Positions 1 to 7,860 of a stretch of DNA of 64,000 nucleotides are shown one piece after another (position 1 is the first letter of the stretch; each line of letters starts with the position of its first letter). The position numbers and the translations under genes are program-made. This stretch comes from GCA-2746795 sp963747345 (GTDB lineage: Bacteria; Chloroflexota; Anaerolineae; Promineifilales; Promineifilaceae). The notes below the pieces were generated by a model. That model did no database searches. It saw only the letters and a list, made by a program, of their open reading frames with translations, and was not told the origin of the DNA. The stretch is taken from the NCBI GenBank assembly GCA_963747345.1, contig CAVVFA010000012.1, positions 310,001 through 374,000 of the forward strand, written 5' to 3'.

Positions 1-178
1 ACGTTCAAACCAGATGTGGCACGACAGGGCATTGTCGATAGCTGGCCCGCTGGCTTACAAGACAAGGCCGCCCAGCGAGATTGGGGCTGGCAGCCGGCAT
101 ATGATGTTGACACGGGCGTTTGAGGAGTATTTGGTGCCGAATATTCGGGAACGGTATTGCGGGGGATATAGAAAATGA
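1..178 (+). CDS. C-terminal end of NAD-dependent epimerase / L-threonine 3-dehydrogenase-like protein (partial)
   Basis: The window opens inside this gene. Frame 1 reads RQGIVDSWPAGLQD followed by RDWGWQPAYDVD, which resembles the C-terminal part of the short-chain dehydrogenase family that includes bacterial L-threonine dehydrogenase and related sugar epimerases (Asp-Ser-Trp-Pro and Asp-Trp-Gly-Trp signatures). Frame 1 stops at 121-123, but a second frame from about 107 continues with TRAFEEYLVPNIRERY and stops at 176-178. A small deletion near 105 therefore probably separates two parts of one gene. The Rossmann fold and catalytic Tyr-Lys lie outside the window, so the substrate cannot be decided. 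Confidence 0.6.
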   Translation, partial: RSNQMWHDRALSIAGPLAYKTRPPSEIGAGSRHMMLTRAFEEYLVPNIRERYCGGYRK

Positions 179-551
179 AAAACGGTCGTTTTGCAGGAAC
201 GGCGTTTTTGTGCGTAATCAACGAATAATCTGCTGAAATAAGATATTACGTTGTCAGGTCTAGGTGGGTACTCTACTACTTACTTTAGATGTCTCCTCTG
301 TCGGTAGAATAGAAACAATACCAATGTAAAGAAGAAGATGAAGAAAGCTATTATAAAACTAGAATCTACTAGATTGTCATCAAATTTACTTGAAGTGAGG
401 TTAATGAACGGCCGTTGGTTCACTGCTCGCTAACCCAAAGGCGAAAAGGCATCAATACCATCAACCTCAAGCCAATCATTAACAGTCCCCCTCGAAGAAC
501 ATAGGGTCAATTAATTCATCCAAGTGGTCCATAATGAAAGATTTTAATGAA
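179..551. other. AT-rich intergenic region with a possible gene fragment
   Basis: No convincing intact gene is visible. On the minus strand, 532..430 reads MDHLDELIDPMFFEGDC and then, in another frame, NDWLEVDGIDAFSPLG before a stop, which looks like the C-terminal remnant of a small acidic protein I cannot name. One copy of the AACGGCCGTT palindrome lies at 407..416. The region is visibly more AT-rich than the neighbouring genes. Confidence 0.3.
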
Positions 552-1162
552 TTAGTTTTGCAACGAATTTCCGCGAATTATCACGAATGAGGCAAAACAA
601 GGGTAATTCGTGTAGTTCGTTGCAAAAAGGTTCTTTTTTGAATCGTTATAAGGAATATTGTTGCTTTCAAGCCAATCTATGGCTATCTTTTTGAACTCGT
701 TGGCTCAGAAAGCATACCAATCATCTTGAATTTCGTGAATCTGTAAATTGAATCTTTAAAATTTCGAAAAATGCGATACTCTGATCGCCCACGAATACTC
801 ATTATAATCAGATATCGCTCATATCTTCATCGTCCACCGAATAGTCTCAAAAATTTTCCATTAATGAATATTCGTGAATTTCAAACTTACTGGGCAGTTC
901 CAGGAATTCATCGGACGCGAATACAACTTTTATCGCTTCTTTGATGAAGCTTCTCGCTGCAACATTCGGTAATGATTGCCAAAGCATTACAATCAAGAGA
1001 GCGGGTAAACACAATACTAATAGCATATTTTTTGAAGTACGGAATGAATTCGTCATTGAAGCCCCTATTTACATAATCCTGGTCTATTTCTTTCCCAAAA
1101 CGGCCGTTTTTACTATCAATACAACAATCTTTAGTGTAGTTTGCTTCATCATAATCTGGCAT
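552..1162 (-). pseudogene. UPF0158-like protein, frame-broken
   Basis: Read across frames on the minus strand, the pieces KEAIKVVFASDEFLELPSKF, EIHEYSLMENF, SIRGRSEYRIFRNFKD and DWYAF followed by ANEFKKIAIDWLE occur in the order expected for the UPF0158 family (short proteins of about 150 residues of unknown function). The reading frame changes at least four times and a TGA follows DWYAF. The last part, before the stop at 552, runs through the interspersed palindrome at 556..627, so the original 3' end is lost or replaced. The N-terminus, starting near 1162, is uncertain. The density of lesions is higher than in neighbouring genes, so true decay is plausible here, although sequencing indels may contribute. 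Confidence 0.5.
556..627. repeat. Interspersed palindromic element (TTTTGCAACGAA ends)
   Basis: A perfect 12-base inverted repeat, TTTTGCAACGAA at 556..567 and TTCGTTGCAAAA at 616..627, encloses a pair of ATCACGAAT / ATTCGTG type arms. It could fold into a cruciform or long hairpin and sits at the broken 3' end of the UPF0158-like gene. No second copy was found in this window. Confidence 0.5.
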
Positions 1163-1315
1163 AGTTCCCTAGTACTGCATGGCTTGATGTACACAGAGAC
1201 AGAGAAAATGGCAGTGCTAGATTATGAAAACGGACAGTTTTAATGGTTAGACGTAAATGGGGAGTGTGGTGCGGTGAGGATGCTGTCCACAGCGTTAATC
1301 TTCAATCTCAAATTG

Positions 1316-4300
1316 TTAATCGAGGTTGTTGTGAACTGTTGTGTAAATGCCCAAGCCAATTGCGCCACCGAGCAGGGTGATGAACAGTCCTCCCCACGCG
1401 CCGATGTTGGCGAAAACGGCCGTTCCCGGCAACCCCAGCGCCACATAATTGTAAGCCAGCAGCGCCCCGATAATGCCCCAAAGGATGCCGCTAATTTGCT
1501 GGGTGGGGGCTGTGTCTGTGCGGATGCTTAAGGCGTAGCCAGCGATGATAACCACGGCGAGTCCGGTGAGGACGGCGATGAGCGTGGTGAACTCGGAGAG
1601 GGCGATGTTGAGGGCTGGCTCTTGCGGTTCTGCCGGAGGCGGAATGGGTGTTGCCGTGGGCATAGGGGTGGGGGTGGGGAGTGGTGTGGGGGATGGCGTG
1701 GCGGTGGAAGTTGGGGTGGCGGTGGGGGTTGGCGTGGGCGTGATGACGGAGACCTGGGCTTCCCCTTCGATGGCGATGTCAACTTCCTGGGAGGCGCGGG
1801 CATTTCCGGAAACGGCCGTTATCCTAAACTTCCCTGGCCCGGTTTTTGCTTCCAACACATAGTCGAGCCGGGCAATGCCGTCGCTCGTCGGCACCTCGTC
1901 GATGATACTGACAGTGCCTTGGATGCGATCCACTTGAATGAATTGCACCAGGGTATTGTCTGGCACGGGATTCCCGTTGTGATCTGTGATAATGCCGGTT
2001 TGCAGATGCAGGGTGTCGCCAACGGCCGTTTTTAAGGGCGCTTCACGGGCGGGAGATTGTGTGCCACCTGCCTCATCTGCGATATATAACTCGATTACTT
2101 GGTCAGGGTTGGGGCTGGTTTGGGTATTGATTTGGTAGCTCACACCGGCCACATTGACAGGCGCGTGACCCGTTAACGGCAGCTCCATGAACAAGGCTCG
2201 GGCAGCAGCGTCGATGAAAGCATCCACTTTGCTATAGATGCCATAATACGCCGTCAGCTTGCTGATTTCGGTGCTGTCCAGAAAGTATGGGGCGTTAAAC
2301 GAGAAAGCGATGAGCCGAGAATTGCGGAATAAATCGTGCCGCTGTGCCAAAAATTGATGCACTGGATCGATGTTGTTTTCGTCCAGCATGGCGAAGACGA
2401 TCCAGTCTGCGCCTTCTTTGAAGCTTTCTTGCACGAGATAGCCCGGAGGGATGGTGGGGGTTGGTTCCGGTGTGAGATTGGCTTCGTTGTTGGGGTTTTG
2501 ATTTTCATTGTCTGAGAGCGGGGTTGGGGTGATAACGGCCGTTGGTGTGGGCAAAATAATTGGCTCAGAACCGGCTGCCAGAAAAGCACTCAATTCATTC
2601 AGGCTGTAACTAACAATTTGCTCTGGTTGCACTTGTCCGCTGGCTTCAGGCCCATACAGAGCGAGAATCTGGTTTTTTAGGGCATCTATTTCAATATACG
2701 CTTGTGGCGCACAATCGCTGCACTGTACGGCCTGAATCATGTCGGTGAAGATGATGATGCGGTCTTGCGGCCTCGGTGGGCTGGGCAGCCGTTCTAGAAG
2801 TTGTTCCGGGCTGGGGGAGATGAGGGTGATGGCTTGTTGGGCAATGTCGAAAACGGCCGTTTCCCCTTGATTCACTGTCTCTGCCACAGTTGCCACATCA
2901 ACCAGCACATTTTCAGCACTGAAATCTTGGTCAAACTGGCGCAGTTTTGCTTGCAAAATGCGCAAAACTGCTTCGTCAAGGCGCTGTCGGAAGGCGGGGT
3001 CTGTTTGGTATAGTTCTTCAAACCAGTGGATACTGTTTTGGATGTTTTCGAGCTGTTGCTCATAGGGTGCGTCGCCCAATGCAAAATCGGTGAGTACCAG
3101 CAGATCGTTGCCTGCCAGGAAGGCATCTTTGGCGACGCGACGGTGGGGGAACTCTTGCTCAGTGTCGTCGTAATAACGCTCAATGGCGCGAACGCCCAAC
3201 GCATCGGAGACGATCAGGCCGCCGTTGGCATACCAGTTGCTGAATGCGGGCAGGGCTACCAGGGCGCTAATCGCTTGCCTGTCTAAGCTGACGGGAGCGG
3301 TGGAGGTTTGAATATTGCCCTGGAATCCCTGGTAGCGAATGTGGGAGGTGAGCAACCCTTGCACCATTTCATCTTCGGTTGTTGCGCCTCCGGTGACGGC
3401 GACAAAGGGGGCGAGTTCCAATTCTTGCAATTCTGCTAATGATTTGCGCACGGTGGGGATTTCTTCGGCGAGACTGCGGTCGCTGCTGCCGATGCCTGGA
3501 AAATGTTTGGCGATAACGGCTAAACGGCCGTTGCTGCCTTCATGCACACCCTGTGTATAAGCTCGTCCCATTAAACCAACCCAGTAAGGATCGCCACCAA
3601 AGGAACGAGTGCCTAGTCCATTGCTGTTGCGGATGGCGGGATTTGCCAACACGTCTAACACGGGGCCAAAGAGCATGTTGACGCCTATGGCATCCAGTTC
3701 TTTACCAGCAATTTGCCCAATATCTGCCGCGTTTTCTGGATTCCAGGTGGCGCCCACCGCCATATTGTTGGGCAGGGGATTGAGACCGGTAAACACTTCG
3801 CTGTAAATGGGGCCGTCTCCTTCATAGTTGAGACTGACAAACAAAGGAATGGCGTTGGCGGAGGAAATGGGGATGGGGGTTAATATGGGTGTGGGGAGAA
3901 CGGTGGATTCAGGCTGGTTTTCGGTGTTGGATTCGGTTTTTTCAGTGGTGGTAACGGCCGTTGGCTCGACTGCTGTGGAGTAGCCCAGTAAAGAGAGCCG
4001 CTGTAAGTCGTTTGTGAGTTCTGCGACTTGGGTGGGGGCGTTTTGCAGGTCGTCATAGCCGGTAATGTTGTCGTTTTGGGCAAGCAACACCACACCGCCG
4101 ACATGATAATTCAATATCAAATCAGCAACAGTGCTATCCATGAGGGCTCTGTCTCCTACAAATGGAACCAGGAAAACTTGACCAACCCGTTCAGCGGCAC
4201 TCATCGAATTGAATATTGATTGAGCTTGTTCTTCGATGGTGGGCGCATCGTTTTGGGCGATAACGGCCGTTTTCTGTCCCCCGGATAACATAAAACACAA

Positions 4301-4342
4301 TACACACGTGGCTAACAGCCACCAGCGCCAAAAACGTTTCAT
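1316..4342 (-). CDS. Membrane-anchored glycoside hydrolase family 3 protein (beta-N-acetylhexosaminidase-like)
   Basis: About 1008 residues. The start is the ATG at 4342, giving MKRFWRWWLLATCVLC as a signal peptide; an upstream ATG at 4405 would precede it with an unlikely leader. A GH3 N-terminal domain (about residues 35-470) shows the phosphate-binding-like KHFPGIG segment and IVSDALG with the Asp nucleophile. A domain with low-complexity Thr/Pro linkers follows, then an Ig-like domain near 800-890, a TPTPTPTATPTS-type linker, and three hydrophobic segments at the C-terminus. In NagZ enzymes the loop after KHFPG carries an Asp-Ser-His general acid pair; here it reads SSDRSLAEE, so the His is missing and activity may differ. 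Divergent from the S41 peptidases. The GH3 assignment is firm, the substrate is inferred. Confidence 0.85.
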   Translation of the reverse strand: MKRFWRWWLLATCVLCFMLSGGQKTAVIAQNDAPTIEEQAQSIFNSMSAAERVGQVFLVPFVGDRALMDSTVADLILNYHVGGVVLLAQNDNITGYDDLQNAPTQVAELTNDLQRLSLLGYSTAVEPTAVTTTEKTESNTENQPESTVLPTPILTPIPISSANAIPLFVSLNYEGDGPIYSEVFTGLNPLPNNMAVGATWNPENAADIGQIAGKELDAIGVNMLFGPVLDVLANPAIRNSNGLGTRSFGGDPYWVGLMGRAYTQGVHEGSNGRLAVIAKHFPGIGSSDRSLAEEIPTVRKSLAELQELELAPFVAVTGGATTEDEMVQGLLTSHIRYQGFQGNIQTSTAPVSLDRQAISALVALPAFSNWYANGGLIVSDALGVRAIERYYDDTEQEFPHRRVAKDAFLAGNDLLVLTDFALGDAPYEQQLENIQNSIHWFEELYQTDPAFRQRLDEAVLRILQAKLRQFDQDFSAENVLVDVATVAETVNQGETAVFDIAQQAITLISPSPEQLLERLPSPPRPQDRIIIFTDMIQAVQCSDCAPQAYIEIDALKNQILALYGPEASGQVQPEQIVSYSLNELSAFLAAGSEPIILPTPTAVITPTPLSDNENQNPNNEANLTPEPTPTIPPGYLVQESFKEGADWIVFAMLDENNIDPVHQFLAQRHDLFRNSRLIAFSFNAPYFLDSTEISKLTAYYGIYSKVDAFIDAAARALFMELPLTGHAPVNVAGVSYQINTQTSPNPDQVIELYIADEAGGTQSPAREAPLKTAVGDTLHLQTGIITDHNGNPVPDNTLVQFIQVDRIQGTVSIIDEVPTSDGIARLDYVLEAKTGPGKFRITAVSGNARASQEVDIAIEGEAQVSVITPTPTPTATPTSTATPSPTPLPTPTPMPTATPIPPPAEPQEPALNIALSEFTTLIAVLTGLAVVIIAGYALSIRTDTAPTQQISGILWGIIGALLAYNYVALGLPGTAVFANIGAWGGLFITLLGGAIGLGIYTTVHNNLD

Positions 4343-4498
4343 GATGAAGGGCATCTCTTTTCCATTCAAGCCAATGGCTGAGGCAAGGGCGTTTTTGCAG
4401 CACACGAAATGTGCCCACCAGCTTGAAAAGTTAATGCAATTATAGCGTAGATTGCCCTCTCGAACACCTGTGTTAAAATCACAAAATCTTGAACACTC

Positions 4499-4548
4499 AA
4501 TCTGGACGGAATTGATGTTTTAGGAATCAATTCCGTCCAGATTTTTTT
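4499..4548. repeat. Long perfect hairpin followed by a T-run
   Basis: ATCTGGACGGAATTGAT (4500..4516) pairs exactly with ATCAATTCCGTCCAGAT (4526..4542) and is followed by a run of T. It looks like a rho-independent terminator, but it lies between two divergent genes (GH3 on minus, S41 peptidase on plus). It is therefore more likely an interspersed hairpin element, or an attenuator or upstream-transcript terminator for the peptidase gene. Confidence 0.6.
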
Positions 4549-4553
4549 ATTCG

Positions 4554-4638
4554 TTGCAAAGTTGCAGGGCTGCAAAGTTGCAGGGTGACATAGGTGACGC
4601 GCTACTTTGCAACCTTGCCCCTTTACAACTTTGCCCCT
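4554..4638. repeat. Short direct and inverted repeats (TGCAAAGTTGCAGGG)
   Basis: TGCAAAGTTGCAGGG occurs twice in direct orientation (starting near 4556 and 4571). The inverted forms CTTTGCAACCTTGCCCC and ACAACTTTGCCCC follow before the S41 gene. Slipped-strand amplification of a short palindromic unit is the simplest reading; it occupies the expected promoter/leader position of the peptidase operon. Confidence 0.5.
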
Positions 4639-4647
4639 TCTTAATCT

Positions 4648-5847
4648 ATGTCAGAAAAAACGCGCAATATCCTAGCCATTGTTATGTTAGTCGTGTTGGC
4701 ATCCAGTGCCTTCATTGCCGGTTACTTCACCAACGATTTTGTGGAGTTGCAAACGGGTGGCACACTCGTTCGCCAGCAGGACGACTTCGATATATTTTGG
4801 GAAGCGTGGGATCGCATTGAAGAGAGCTTCATTGGTGAGTTGCCCGTTTCTCGTGATAAGGCTTATGGTGCGATTCGGGGGTCCATGGCGAATCTGGACG
4901 ACCCGTACACCGTTTTCATTGAGCCAGTTGTGCGCCAGGAAGAACGGCAGTCGTTGCAAGGTCATTTTGGCGGCATTGGCGCAACATTGTCCCGTCCAGA
5001 AGAAGGCGGCGCTATTGTGTTAGACCCTGTTCCTGGCAATCCGGCTGAAGCGGCGGGTATGTTGACGGGGGATATTTTAATTGCGGTTGACGATGTGGAA
5101 ATCACCCCAGAAATCACTGTTGTGGAAGTCCGTGACATGATTCGTGGCGAAACCGGCACGGTGGTGCGGTTGACGGTGATTCACGAAGGCGAAGCAGAAC
5201 CCGTTGTGCTAGAAATTGTACGTGGTGACATTCTGGATCCGTCGGTGACGTCTCGGATGATGGGGGATGATGACAATATTGGTTATATTCGGCTGGCGCG
5301 ATTTAGCGGTGAAAGCAGTGGTGAAATTGAAGAAGCGATTACCGGGCTGCTAGACGAAGGTGCAGAAAAGCTAATTCTGGATTTGCGGAATAATGGCGGT
5401 GGTTTGTTGACGGCTGCTGTTGATGTATCTAACCACTTCCTGAGTGATGGCGTGATTTTGTATCAGGTGACCAAAGATGAAGGCGAAAAAGAGTATCTGG
5501 CGACAAACGATACGTTAGTGCCTGATTTGCCTTTGGTGATTCTTATCAATGGCGGCACGGCCAGCGCCTCAGAAATTGTGGCGGGCGCGATGCAAGACAG
5601 AGAACGCGCCACGTTGATTGGCGAATCACAGTCGTATGGCAAAGGCTCTGTGCAGTTGGTCTATGACCTGAGCGATGGCTCATCGGTGCATGTGACCTCT
5701 GCCCGCTGGTACACGCCGAACAAAAACCAGATTGACCAACAGGGTTTACAGCCTGATATTTTGGTGGAAGTGACCCAAGATGCCATTGATAACGGCCGTG
5801 ACGAGGTGTTGAATCGGGCGATTGAGTTTTTACAGAGTGGAGGGTAG
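4648..5847 (+). CDS. S41 family C-terminal processing peptidase (CtpA-like) with PDZ domain, first of a tandem pair
   Basis: 399 residues. An N-terminal membrane segment (AIVMLVVLASSAFIAGYF) anchors the protein so that the rest faces the outside. A PDZ domain (about 100-190) contains the loop GGIGATL and an AEAAGMLTGD motif. The S41 catalytic core follows: the Ser of GTASASEI (about residue 308) and the Lys of SYGKGSVQ about 25 residues later form the expected Ser-Lys dyad. Such proteases trim C-termini of exported proteins. The next gene is a paralogue whose start is 8 bases beyond this stop, indicating one operon. Intact, normal family length. Confidence 0.92.
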   Translation: MSEKTRNILAIVMLVVLASSAFIAGYFTNDFVELQTGGTLVRQQDDFDIFWEAWDRIEESFIGELPVSRDKAYGAIRGSMANLDDPYTVFIEPVVRQEERQSLQGHFGGIGATLSRPEEGGAIVLDPVPGNPAEAAGMLTGDILIAVDDVEITPEITVVEVRDMIRGETGTVVRLTVIHEGEAEPVVLEIVRGDILDPSVTSRMMGDDDNIGYIRLARFSGESSGEIEEAITGLLDEGAEKLILDLRNNGGGLLTAAVDVSNHFLSDGVILYQVTKDEGEKEYLATNDTLVPDLPLVILINGGTASASEIVAGAMQDRERATLIGESQSYGKGSVQLVYDLSDGSSVHVTSARWYTPNKNQIDQQGLQPDILVEVTQDAIDNGRDEVLNRAIEFLQSGG

Positions 5848-5854
5848 GATTTTT

Positions 5855-7237
5855 ATGGATGAAAAAGGGGTTTCACCAACACGTGCTTCAAATTGGATAA
5901 CATGGGCAATAACGGCCGTTGTTGTCATGCTTCTCTGCGGCGGTTTTTCGGCGGTGAGTTTTGCTATCGGCCGGGCCAGCGCAGAGCCGGAAATGCTCAC
6001 GGAAACGATTACGGAATTTCTGGAAGTGACCCGAGAGGTTGAAGTGCCTGTGGCTGTTGAAGTGACTGTGATTGCCACGGCCGTTCCTGAGGAAGTGGCT
6101 GAAGCGGAAGAAATGGAAATGGAAACGGCCGTTCCCACTGCCATTCCAGAAAAAACAGTCATTACTGATACTGAAAATATCGACTTGTCTGTATTTAACG
6201 AAGCGTGGGACATCGTTGAGTCCCAGTTTGATGGCGAACTGCCAGATGAACAAGCACTCGTGTACGCCCTTATCGCGGGGTCACTAAATACCCTGGATGA
6301 TGATTACACACGCTTCACAAATCCAGAGATAGCCGCCCGAATGCGAGAAGACATGGGTGGTTCCATCGAAGGCATTGGCGCGTTTGTGCGCGAAAATGAC
6401 GAAGGTTTTGTGGAAATCGTGCGCCCCATCGCTGGACAACCTGCCGAGGCGGCCGGCATCAAAGCGGGTGATCTCGTTATCGGCGTTGATGGCGAAGATA
6501 TAACAGGCCTAACCTTAGACGAAGCCTTGCTCTTGATACGTGGCCCCCGTGACACGGAAGTTGTGCTGACGGTGTTCCGTCCCAAAGATCGTGAAGAACT
6601 AGAGATTTCTATCATCCGCGCTCGCTTTGAAATTCCCATCATTGAATCTAAAATGGTTACAGATGATATTGGCTACATTCATTTGAGCGAGTTTAATGCC
6701 AATGCGTTTGAGCGCACGCAAGAGGCGTTGACTGAGTTAACAGCCCAAGGCGCGGTCAGCATTATTTTTGATTTACGTGATAATCCAGGCGGTTACTTGG
6801 ATCAATCCGTCAATATTTCTGATTTGTTTATTCCGGAAGGGGTTGTTTTGTATGAACGAAACAATCAAGGCTTAGACGAGGAGTTTACGGCGGATACAGG
6901 GGATGCGGGTGAGGAAATTCCGCTCGTGGTGTTGGTTAATCCAGGCAGCGCCAGTGCTTCTGAGATTGTAGCGGGGGCTATTCGGGATAACGGCCGTGGT
7001 ATTCTTATCGGTGAAACGACGTTTGGTAAAGGCTCTGTACAGCAGCTCCACCAACTGTCAGACGGCTCCGAACTGCGGGTGACAATTGCCCGCTGGTACA
7101 CGCCAGCCAACGTTTCTATCAGTGAAGAAGGCATCACCCCGGACATCGAAGTCCCTTCACCAGACGAGTTTACATTAGGCGGTGAAGGGGATACGCAATT
7201 AGAACGGGCGATTGAATATTTACAGACGGGACAATAA
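5855..7237 (+). CDS. S41 family C-terminal processing peptidase, second of a tandem pair
   Basis: 460 residues from the ATG at 5855; a TTG at 5822 is possible but would overlap the previous gene, and GGAGGG at 5839..5844 is suitably placed for 5855. An N-terminal membrane segment is followed by an acidic linker rich in Glu, Val and Ala (about 50-110). A PDZ domain (GGSIEGIGAFV, AEAAGIKAGDLV) comes next, then the S41 core with Ser in GSASASEI and Lys in TFGKGSVQQ. It differs from its partner mainly in the long charged linker. The two are probably products of tandem duplication and may form different substrate classes at the same surface. Confidence 0.92.
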   Translation: MDEKGVSPTRASNWITWAITAVVVMLLCGGFSAVSFAIGRASAEPEMLTETITEFLEVTREVEVPVAVEVTVIATAVPEEVAEAEEMEMETAVPTAIPEKTVITDTENIDLSVFNEAWDIVESQFDGELPDEQALVYALIAGSLNTLDDDYTRFTNPEIAARMREDMGGSIEGIGAFVRENDEGFVEIVRPIAGQPAEAAGIKAGDLVIGVDGEDITGLTLDEALLLIRGPRDTEVVLTVFRPKDREELEISIIRARFEIPIIESKMVTDDIGYIHLSEFNANAFERTQEALTELTAQGAVSIIFDLRDNPGGYLDQSVNISDLFIPEGVVLYERNNQGLDEEFTADTGDAGEEIPLVVLVNPGSASASEIVAGAIRDNGRGILIGETTFGKGSVQQLHQLSDGSELRVTIARWYTPANVSISEEGITPDIEVPSPDEFTLGGEGDTQLERAIEYLQTGQ

Positions 7238-7313
7238 CTAGATTGAGATAGAGGGTAGAGATGGAGTTTCGCACAACACGCTATCTCTATCATAAAGAAT
7301 TAACGATAGCATT

Positions 7314-7784
7314 ATGAGCAACAATCAGGTCGGCATCAAAATTATAGCGAAAAACAAACGGGCAACGTTTGATTATATTCTTATTGAAACATTTGAAGCG
7401 GGGTTGGTACTTACCGGCACTGAAATCAAATCTGTTCGGGCCAATCAGGTGAGTTTACAGCGCAGTTATGTGCAGCAGCGCAACGGTGAACTGTGGTTGG
7501 TTGAAGCCCATATCGCCCCCTATGTCCATGGCAATATCCAGAATCATGATCCGGTGCGACCTCGTAAATTGTTGCTCCACAGCCGTGAAATCGGCAAGAT
7601 TATTGATCAGGTGCAGCAAAAGAGCCTGACGATTGTGCCGACGAAGCTTTATTTGAAAAACGGCCGTGCTAAAGTGGAAATTGCCCTCGCCCAAGGCAAG
7701 AAGAAACACGACAAACGCCAAGACATCGCCAAAAAAGATGACCAACGCCGCGTAGAACGCGCCCTCCGCGAAAAATACCGCTAA
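7314..7784 (+). CDS. smpB: SsrA-binding protein SmpB
   Basis: 156 residues, the usual length. The protein shows the family hallmarks in order: KNKRATFDYILIETFEAG, LTGTEIKSVR, LVEAHIAPY, the conserved HDPVRPRKLLLH and a basic C-terminal tail ending RRVERALREKYR. SmpB binds tmRNA and delivers it to stalled ribosomes for trans-translation. No tmRNA gene was found in this window. It follows the S41 pair by 76 bases and may be co-transcribed. Confidence 0.96.
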   Translation: MSNNQVGIKIIAKNKRATFDYILIETFEAGLVLTGTEIKSVRANQVSLQRSYVQQRNGELWLVEAHIAPYVHGNIQNHDPVRPRKLLLHSREIGKIIDQVQQKSLTIVPTKLYLKNGRAKVEIALAQGKKKHDKRQDIAKKDDQRRVERALREKYR

Positions 7785-7791
7785 CCCTCGT

Positions 7792-7856
7792 TCCACGCTC
7801 TGCGTGGAATGATTTTCTCGACGCTCCGCGTCGTTAAAGCACGCGGAGCGTGGGAC
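7792..7856. repeat. REP-like cluster of small palindromes (CCACGCTCTGCGTGG)
   Basis: Three consecutive palindromes, TTCCACGCTCTGCGTGGAA, GACGCTCCGCGTC and CACGCGGAGCGTGG, lie between convergent smpB and the cytochrome-fusion gene. They share an ACGCTCYGCGT core in alternating orientation, as in REP/BIME elements, and may also serve to terminate transcription from both sides. Confidence 0.65.
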
Positions 7857-7860
7857 AAGT

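Noticed and set aside
1528..2035. Pro/Gly-rich open frames overlapping the GH3 gene
   Set aside because: They arise from the Thr/Pro linker read in other frames and strands; low complexity only.
4499..4548. Hairpin with T-run considered as the terminator of the minus-strand GH3 gene
   Set aside because: It lies upstream of both divergent genes, so it cannot terminate either of them in the normal way.
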